From positions 1 to 64,000 of the forward strand of contig NZ_WWCN01000005.1 of the NCBI RefSeq assembly GCF_009857445.1: 64,000 bases of DNA, written 5' to 3'. Below are positions 58,836 through 64,000 of the stretch, one piece after another (positions within the stretch are counted from its first letter, which is position 1; every line of letters starts with the position of its first letter). The position numbers were made by a program, and so were the translations under genes. A model generated the notes under the pieces. The model searched no databases. It was not told the origin of the DNA and worked only from the letters and a program-made list of their open reading frames with translations. This DNA is from Duganella flavida (GTDB taxonomy: Bacteria > Pseudomonadota > Gammaproteobacteria > Burkholderiales > Burkholderiaceae_D).

Positions 58836-59243
58836 CTACTTTTGGTAGTTCACCCGCACCAGCATGCGGATAAATTCCCGTGCGATCTGGCGGTGATGCT
58901 CGTCCAGACGCTGTAAATCCGCGATCAGTTTGACGTCGGCTGATTCAAAACGCGACAGGCCATTGGCGTTCTCGCCGTTCGGCGCGCCTTCTTCCGGACC
59001 GCCAAAACGCAGCCACTCGGCCGGTACGCCCAGCCACTGGGCGATCATGCGCAGCTTCTCCTGGGTCGGAATAGCCTCCCCTACCAGCCATTTCCGGGCC
59101 GCATGGACGGTAATCGGCCGGCCGTCGAAACGGATATTGAATTCGCGCGCCAACCGGGTGGGGCTGTCGGGCGAGTAGTGGGCGTTCTTGAGAGCCTGTT
59201 GCAGGCGCTGGCTAAAGCTTTCGCGTTCATTAGAGGAATTCAT
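58836..59243 (-). CDS. XRE/CI-like helix-turn-helix regulator
   Basis: 135 residues. The N-terminal half holds a lambda-repressor-like helix-turn-helix (FSQRLQQALKNAHYSPDSPTRLAREFNIRF, ITVHAARKWLVGEAIPTQEKLRMIAQWLGVPAEWLRFG), the layout of short CI-like bacterial regulators. The C-terminal helix (LIADLQRLDEHHRQIAREFIRMLVRV) probably dimerises. No phage genes adjoin it. The 283-bp gap to liuR (59244-59526) is its promoter region; I see no gene there. Confidence 0.85.
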   Translation of the reverse strand: MNSSNERESFSQRLQQALKNAHYSPDSPTRLAREFNIRFDGRPITVHAARKWLVGEAIPTQEKLRMIAQWLGVPAEWLRFGGPEEGAPNGENANGLSRFESADVKLIADLQRLDEHHRQIAREFIRMLVRVNYQK

Positions 59244-59492
59244 AATTGAACTATTTCACGTTGCGTCATGAAAGTCAGTCTCTGCGAAGCTAGCCGCGAT
59301 TGTGACGTTGGAATATTTTATAGTTAACATTTTATCCTGTGCTGCAGCAAACGTCAGTCAAAATCGGTGGCAAATTTTATTCGGTGCCCCATAGGGGATA
59401 GCTATCATGCGGCGTACACCGAGTTTCACGTCGCACGATACCATTTTGCATCGCCGCAGGCACCAACTCTATGTTCGGTGCGCTACAATGGT

Positions 59493-59510
59493 TTGACGTT
59501 GACGTAAACG
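59493..59510. promoter_or_regulatory. LiuR-like operator upstream of liuR
   Basis: TTGACGTTGACGTAAACG has the MerR-type spacing and matches the half-sites of the second palindrome at 59914-59933. It lies 17 bp before the liuR start, fitting autoregulation. Confidence 0.65.
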
Positions 59511-59526
59511 GAAATCCATCAGAAAA

Positions 59527-59916
59527 ATGTCCACCTACACCATCACCGAACTGGCGCGCGAATTCGACATCACGGCACGCGCAATCCGTTTTTACGAAGA
59601 CCAGGGCTTGCTGAGTCCATCCCGCGAAGGCGCCGGCGGCCGCAACCGCGTGTACACCGGGCGCGACCGCACCCGCCTCAAGCTGACCCTGCGCGGCAAG
59701 CGCCTCGGCCTGTCGTTGGCCGAGATCAAAAGCCTGGTCGACATGTATGAAACGCCGAAGGATTCGACCGCCCAGATGCACCGCTTCCTGGCGGTGCTGG
59801 CCCAGCACCGCGAAACGCTGGAACAACAGCGCGAAGACATTGAAATGTCGCTGGCCGAGATCCAGGCCCACGAAGACGAGTGCCAGCGCCTGATGGCCGC
59901 ACACGCCGCTGCTTGA
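59527..59916 (+). CDS. liuR: MerR-family regulator LiuR
   Basis: 129 residues: MerR winged helix ITELAREFDITARAIRFYEDQGLLSPSREG, RVYTGRDRTRLKLTLRGKRLGLSLAEIKSLVDMY, then a coiled coil and a Cys-poor C-terminus (HEDECQRLMAAHAAA). The wording and the adjacent isovaleryl-CoA dehydrogenase fit LiuR, which represses leucine and isovalerate breakdown. It has no metal-binding Cys cluster. The operators on both sides support the role. Confidence 0.85.
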   Translation: MSTYTITELAREFDITARAIRFYEDQGLLSPSREGAGGRNRVYTGRDRTRLKLTLRGKRLGLSLAEIKSLVDMYETPKDSTAQMHRFLAVLAQHRETLEQQREDIEMSLAEIQAHEDECQRLMAAHAAA

Positions 59917-59933
59917 CGTTTACGTTAACGTCA
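59914..59933. promoter_or_regulatory. LiuR-like operator upstream of the liu operon
   Basis: Perfect 7-bp arms TGACGTT and AACGTCA are separated by six bases (TACGTT). The left arm includes the stop codon of liuR. It lies 48 bp before the isovaleryl-CoA dehydrogenase start, where a MerR-type promoter would be. Confidence 0.72.
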
Positions 59934-59981
59934 CATCGGCGTATCATGGCCGCTTCAAACCAATAAAGAATAGAGGAAGAC

Positions 59982-61166
59982 ATGCTCCATCTCCCAGGCC
60001 TGACCTTTGACCACGGCGAGGACATCGCCGCCCTGCGCGAAGCCGTGCAGCAGTTCGCCGCCGCCGAAATCGCCCCACGCGCGGCGGAAATCGACCGCAG
60101 CGACCAATTCCCGATGGACCTGTGGCGCAAGATGGGTGAGCTGGGCGTGCTGGGCGTCACCGTGCCGGAAGAATACGGCGGCGCCAACATGGGCTACCTG
60201 GCCCACATCGTGGCGATGGAGGAAATCTCGCGCGCGTCGGCGTCAGTCGGCCTGTCGTATGGCGCCCACTCGAATCTGTGCGTCAACCAGATCAAGCGCA
60301 ACGGTACGGAAGAACAGAAGAAAAAATACCTGCCGAAGCTGATCTCGGGCGAGTACATCGGCGCATTGGCCATGTCCGAGCCGAATGCCGGTTCCGACGT
60401 GGTCAGCATGAAGCTACGCGCCGATTTCAAGGGCGACCGCTGGGTGCTGAACGGCACCAAGATGTGGATCACCAACGGCCCGGACGCCGATGTGCTGGTG
60501 GTGTACGCCAAGAACGACCTGGAAGCCGGCCCGAAAGGCATGACCGCCTTCCTGATCGAAAAAGGTTTCAAAGGCTTCTCGATCGCGCAAAAGCTGGACA
60601 AGCTGGGCATGCGCGGCTCGCACACCGGCGAGCTGGTGTTTGAAGATTGCGAAGTGCCGGCCGAGAACGTGCTGGGCGGTTTGGGCAAAGGCGTGAACGT
60701 GCTGATGTCGGGCCTGGACTTTGAGCGCACCGTACTGTCCGGCGGTCCGCTCGGCATCATGCAGGCGTGCATGGACGTGGTGGTGCCGTACATCCACGAC
60801 CGCAAGCAGTTCGGCCAGGCTATCGGCGAGTTCCAGCTGATGCAGGGCAAAATCGCCGATATGTACTCGACCATGATGGCGTGCAAGGCTTACGTCTACG
60901 CCGTTGGCCAGGCCTGCGACCGCGCCACCTCGCCGGAGCAAGTGCGCAACCTGCGCAAGGACGCCGCCGGCGCCATCCTGTACAGCGCCGAGAAAGCGAC
61001 CTGGATGGCGGGCGAAGCAATCCAGACCCTGGGCGGCAACGGCTACATCAACGAATACCCGGTCGGCCGCCTGTGGCGCGACGCCAAGCTGTACGAAATC
61101 GGTGCCGGCACCAGCGAAATCCGCCGCATGCTGATCGGCCGCGAGCTGTTCGCCGAGACCAAATAA
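59982..61166 (+). CDS. liuA: Isovaleryl-CoA dehydrogenase
   Basis: 394 residues, an acyl-CoA dehydrogenase: [53 protein letters not shown], the catalytic Glu region [18 protein letters not shown] (as in human isovaleryl-CoA dehydrogenase), [13 protein letters not shown] and [25 protein letters not shown] precedes the ATG. It oxidises isovaleryl-CoA in leucine breakdown, passing electrons to ETF. Confidence 0.93.
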   Translation: MLHLPGLTFDHGEDIAALREAVQQFAAAEIAPRAAEIDRSDQFPMDLWRKMGELGVLGVTVPEEYGGANMGYLAHIVAMEEISRASASVGLSYGAHSNLCVNQIKRNGTEEQKKKYLPKLISGEYIGALAMSEPNAGSDVVSMKLRADFKGDRWVLNGTKMWITNGPDADVLVVYAKNDLEAGPKGMTAFLIEKGFKGFSIAQKLDKLGMRGSHTGELVFEDCEVPAENVLGGLGKGVNVLMSGLDFERTVLSGGPLGIMQACMDVVVPYIHDRKQFGQAIGEFQLMQGKIADMYSTMMACKAYVYAVGQACDRATSPEQVRNLRKDAAGAILYSAEKATWMAGEAIQTLGGNGYINEYPVGRLWRDAKLYEIGAGTSEIRRMLIGRELFAETK

Positions 61167-61185
61167 AGCCTCGGCCCATGCCGTC

Positions 61186-63018
61186 ATGACCCAGGCCGCC
61201 TTCCCGAAGCTGCTGCGTTCGCAGATTGCGTTCGACATCGCGCACACCATCCGCGATGGCTTCGACAAGCACTACCGGCTGTTCCGCGCGACCAGCCAGC
61301 AGGCGCAGCAGCATTTTGAACGCGGCAGCTGGACGGCGGCGCAAACGGCCGCGCGCGAGCGCATCGATTTCTACGACAAGCGCGTGGAAGAATGCGTGCA
61401 GCTGCTGGAAGACGACTACGATCCCGCCGACCTGACCGATGAAGTGTGGCGCGAACTCAAGCTGCACTACATCGGCATGCTGTCCGATCATAAGCAGCCG
61501 GAGCTGGCCGAAACCTTCTTCAACTCCGTGTGCTGCAAGATCCTGCACCGGCGCTACTTCCACAACGAATTCATCTTCGTGCGCCCGGTGATCTCCACCG
61601 AGTACATCGAAACCGCCGAACCGCGCCCGACCTACCGCGTCTACTACCCGGCGACGGACGGCATGCACTACACGCTCAAGCGCATCGTCACCAACTTCCA
61701 GCTCGACGCCAAGTTCGCCAACCTCACGCGCGATGTGGAACAAGTGGAGGCCCGCCTCAACACGCTATATGGCGACGCCCGCATCGAGCCGAATCACCAG
61801 ATCCACGTGCTATCCAGCCTGTTCTTCCGCAACAAGGGCGCGTACATCGTCGGCCAGAGCATCAACGGCAACCGCGTGTATCCGTTCGTGGTGCCAATCC
61901 TGCACAACCGCCACGGCGAGCTGATACTCGACACGGTGCTGTGCGACCCGGAACAGATTGCGGTGCTGTTCTCGTTCACGCGCGCTTACTTCATGGTCGA
62001 CATGGAAGTGCCGTCGGCCTACGTGCAGTTCCTGCGCACGCTGATGCCGCGCAAACCGCGCAGCGAGATCTACACCATCCTCGGCCTGCAGAAGCAGGGC
62101 AAGGCGCTGTTCTATCGCGACTATCTTCAGCATCTCAAACACTCGTCGGACTTGTTCGACATCGCGCCCGGCATCAAAGGCCTGGTGATGCTGGTATTCG
62201 CGCTGCCGTCCTTCCCTTACGTGTTCAAGGTGATCAAGGACTTCTACCCGCCGCCGAAGGAAACCACACGCGCGCTGGTCAAGCAGAAGTACCTGCTGGT
62301 GAAGCACCACGACCGCGTGGGCCGCATGGCCGACACGCTGGAATACTCCAACGTCGCCTTCCCGCGCAACCGCTTCAAGGATGAACTGCTGGCGGAGCTC
62401 AAGCAGTTCGCGCCGTCGCTGGTGGAAGAAGAGGGCGACCAGATCATCATCAAACACTTGTACATCGAGCGCCGCATGGTGCCGCTGAATATGTGGCTGA
62501 CTGAAAAAGAACACGATGACGCGCAGCTGGAACACGGCCTGCTCGAATACGGCAACGCCATCAAGGAGCTGGTCGCCGCCAACATCTTCCCCGGCGATAT
62601 GCTGTACAAGAACTTTGGCGTCACACGCCATCAGCGCGTGGTGTTCTACGACTACGACGAAATCGAATACATCACCGACTGCCAGTTCCGCGCGATACCC
62701 GAGCCTCGCAACGAGGAAGAAGAAATGGCGTCGGAGCCGTGGTACCCGATCGGCAAGCACGATGTCTTCCCCGAGCAGTTTGGCAGCTTCCTGCTGGGGA
62801 ACCAGAAGATCCGCAAGTACTTCCTCAAGCACCACGCCGACCTGCTCACACCCGAGTACTGGCAAGCGCGCAAGCAGCGCATCGAGCAGGGGCTGGTGGA
62901 GGATGTTTATCCGTATCCGCAACAAATCCGCTTCTTCCACAAGGAGCTATCCACTATTCCGGCGGAAGGTTTGTTACCTAAGCCGCCACCCTTCATGGAG
63001 ACCTTTGAAAATGAATGA
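61186..63018 (+). CDS. aceK: Isocitrate dehydrogenase kinase/phosphatase AceK
   Basis: 610 residues. Family features: [22 protein letters not shown] at the N-terminus, the ATP-binding block [26 protein letters not shown], the catalytic region [24 protein letters not shown] and the C-terminal [11 protein letters not shown]. AceK turns isocitrate dehydrogenase off so that acetyl-CoA enters the glyoxylate shunt. It lies 19 bp after the isovaleryl-CoA dehydrogenase gene and overlaps the thiolase start by eight bases, far from aceBA, so it would be induced with leucine breakdown. Confidence 0.96.
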   Translation: MTQAAFPKLLRSQIAFDIAHTIRDGFDKHYRLFRATSQQAQQHFERGSWTAAQTAARERIDFYDKRVEECVQLLEDDYDPADLTDEVWRELKLHYIGMLSDHKQPELAETFFNSVCCKILHRRYFHNEFIFVRPVISTEYIETAEPRPTYRVYYPATDGMHYTLKRIVTNFQLDAKFANLTRDVEQVEARLNTLYGDARIEPNHQIHVLSSLFFRNKGAYIVGQSINGNRVYPFVVPILHNRHGELILDTVLCDPEQIAVLFSFTRAYFMVDMEVPSAYVQFLRTLMPRKPRSEIYTILGLQKQGKALFYRDYLQHLKHSSDLFDIAPGIKGLVMLVFALPSFPYVFKVIKDFYPPPKETTRALVKQKYLLVKHHDRVGRMADTLEYSNVAFPRNRFKDELLAELKQFAPSLVEEEGDQIIIKHLYIERRMVPLNMWLTEKEHDDAQLEHGLLEYGNAIKELVAANIFPGDMLYKNFGVTRHQRVVFYDYDEIEYITDCQFRAIPEPRNEEEEMASEPWYPIGKHDVFPEQFGSFLLGNQKIRKYFLKHHADLLTPEYWQARKQRIEQGLVEDVYPYPQQIRFFHKELSTIPAEGLLPKPPPFMETFENE

Positions 63019-64000
63019 TCCTATCGTCATCGTGGGCGCAGCCCGCACCCCTATGGGCGCCTTCCAGGGCGACTTCTCCACCAAGTCCGCGCACGACCTG
63101 GGCGCAGTGGCCATCCAGGCCGCCGTTGAACGCTCCGGCATCGACGGCAAGCTGGTAGAACACGTCTACTTCGGTAACTGCCTGATGGCGGGCCAAGGCC
63201 AGGCGCCTGCGCGTCAAGCGCTGTTGAAAGCAGGCCTGCCAACCTCCACTGGCGCCGTCACGCTGTCGAAAATGTGCGGTTCGGCGATGCAAGCCGCGAT
63301 CTTCGCGCACGACCAACTGATCGCCGGCAGCGCCGACGTGGTAATCGCAGGCGGCATGGAATCCATGACCAACGCGCCTTACCTGATTCCAAAAGCCCGC
63401 GGCGGCTACCGCATCGGCCATGGCATGATGTTCGACCACATGATGTACGACGGCCTGGAAGACGCCTACTCGCGCAACGAAAAAACCGGCGAAGGCCGCT
63501 CGATGGGCACCTTTGCCGAAGAGTGCTCGGCCAAGTACGAGTTCACTCGCGAAGCGCAGGACAACTTCGCCATCGAATCAGTGAAGCGCGCGCAAGTCGC
63601 TACCAGCGAAGGCTACTTCAAGTGGGAAATCGCGCCAGTCACCGTAACCTCGCGCGCCGGCGACACCGTCATCGATAAAGATGAAGGCCCGCTGAAAGCG
63701 AAAGTGGAAAAGATCCCTACGCTGCGTGCAGCGTTCAAAAAAGACGGCACCATCACCGCTGCCTCGTCGTCGTCGATCAACGACGGCGCAGCAGCACTGG
63801 TAATGATGCGTGAATCGAAAGCGAAAGAACTGGGCCTGACACCGATCGCCCGCATTCACGGCCACGCCACCTTCGCACAAGAACCTAACCTGTTCACCAC
63901 TGCGCCTATCGGCGCCGTCGAAAAGCTGTACAAGAAAATCGGCTGGACCACCAAGGACGTCGACCTGTTCGAGATCAACGAAGCTTTCGCCGCCGTGCCG
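63011..64000 (+). CDS. Acetyl-CoA acetyltransferase (thiolase), 3' truncated by window
   Basis: The frame from the ATG at 63011 stays open to the window edge (330 codons of about 390-400). It begins [20 protein letters not shown], has the acyl-enzyme Cys89 in [31 protein letters not shown]-type block [14 protein letters not shown] and [10 protein letters not shown] at the edge; the C-terminal His and Cys lie outside. The gene overlaps aceK by eight bases, so it is in the liu-type operon, where it would process the acetoacetyl-CoA end product. Confidence 0.92.
   Translation, partial: MNDPIVIVGAARTPMGAFQGDFSTKSAHDLGAVAIQAAVERSGIDGKLVEHVYFGNCLMAGQGQAPARQALLKAGLPTSTGAVTLSKMCGSAMQAAIFAHDQLIAGSADVVIAGGMESMTNAPYLIPKARGGYRIGHGMMFDHMMYDGLEDAYSRNEKTGEGRSMGTFAEECSAKYEFTREAQDNFAIESVKRAQVATSEGYFKWEIAPVTVTSRAGDTVIDKDEGPLKAKVEKIPTLRAAFKKDGTITAASSSSINDGAAALVMMRESKAKELGLTPIARIHGHATFAQEPNLFTTAPIGAVEKLYKKIGWTTKDVDLFEINEAFAAVP

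Overview
The window reads as a chromosomal segment of a betaproteobacterium, most likely an Oxalobacteraceae member of the Massilia/Duganella/Janthinobacterium type. This is an inference from gene order and protein character: gltBD, mlaFED-mlaA-mlaCB, ibaG-murA, a complete his operon running into tatABC, and a liu (leucine/isovalerate) cluster carrying aceK. Most of the window is GC-rich, densely packed housekeeping DNA. No rRNA, tRNA or CRISPR array was seen.

Region 1-3.2 kb is accessory DNA. It is visibly AT-richer, with short lineage-specific genes all on the plus strand: a truncated C-terminus, unknown small proteins, a YidD-like protein with a Cys/Gly-rich tail, a DUF6624 protein and a secreted SCGC protein. 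A short hairpin repeat with core CGGCCARNAGC recurs four times between them. At 3.06-3.24 kb a 114-bp element with terminal inverted repeats has cut off the start of a TMEM175/DUF1211-type gene.

Region 3.2-16 kb holds a membrane diguanylate cyclase, a heme-binding-like protein, rep helicase with slyX, an SRPBCC protein, an HD-GYP protein that has lost its HD pair, a dihydrolipoyl dehydrogenase divergent from an ArgP-like LysR regulator, priA and hemE. The 736-bp gene-free gap between priA and hemE is AT-rich and carries two near-identical 38-bp clusters of DnaA boxes. It is the strongest candidate in the window for an unannotated functional locus (replication origin or DnaA-binding control site).

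Region 16-25.5 kb has an Rpn-type nuclease with a tandem-repeat tract, an S9 peptidase overlapping the gene for a 1385-residue SNF2 protein, a DUF885 metallopeptidase-like protein and a small coiled-coil protein.

Region 25.5-42.4 kb is one leftward run of 24 genes with very small or overlapping junctions: mlaF-E-D-A-C-B, an ABC exporter pair, ibaG, murA, hisG-D, an orphan DNA methyltransferase, hisC-B-H-A-F-I-E, hinT and tatA-B-C. It joins outer-membrane lipid transport, peptidoglycan precursor synthesis, histidine synthesis and Tat export.

Region 42.5-64 kb contains gltD-gltB closed by a strong terminator, a RAYT (REP-associated tyrosine transposase) unit with a perfect 39-bp palindrome, a second SNF2 protein in an operon with a soluble PAS histidine kinase and an OmpR-type regulator, tex, grxD-ubiX, an XRE regulator, and a liu-type operon (liuR, isovaleryl-CoA dehydrogenase, aceK, thiolase). 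LiuR-like operator palindromes precede both liuR and the dehydrogenase gene. The thiolase runs off the right edge.
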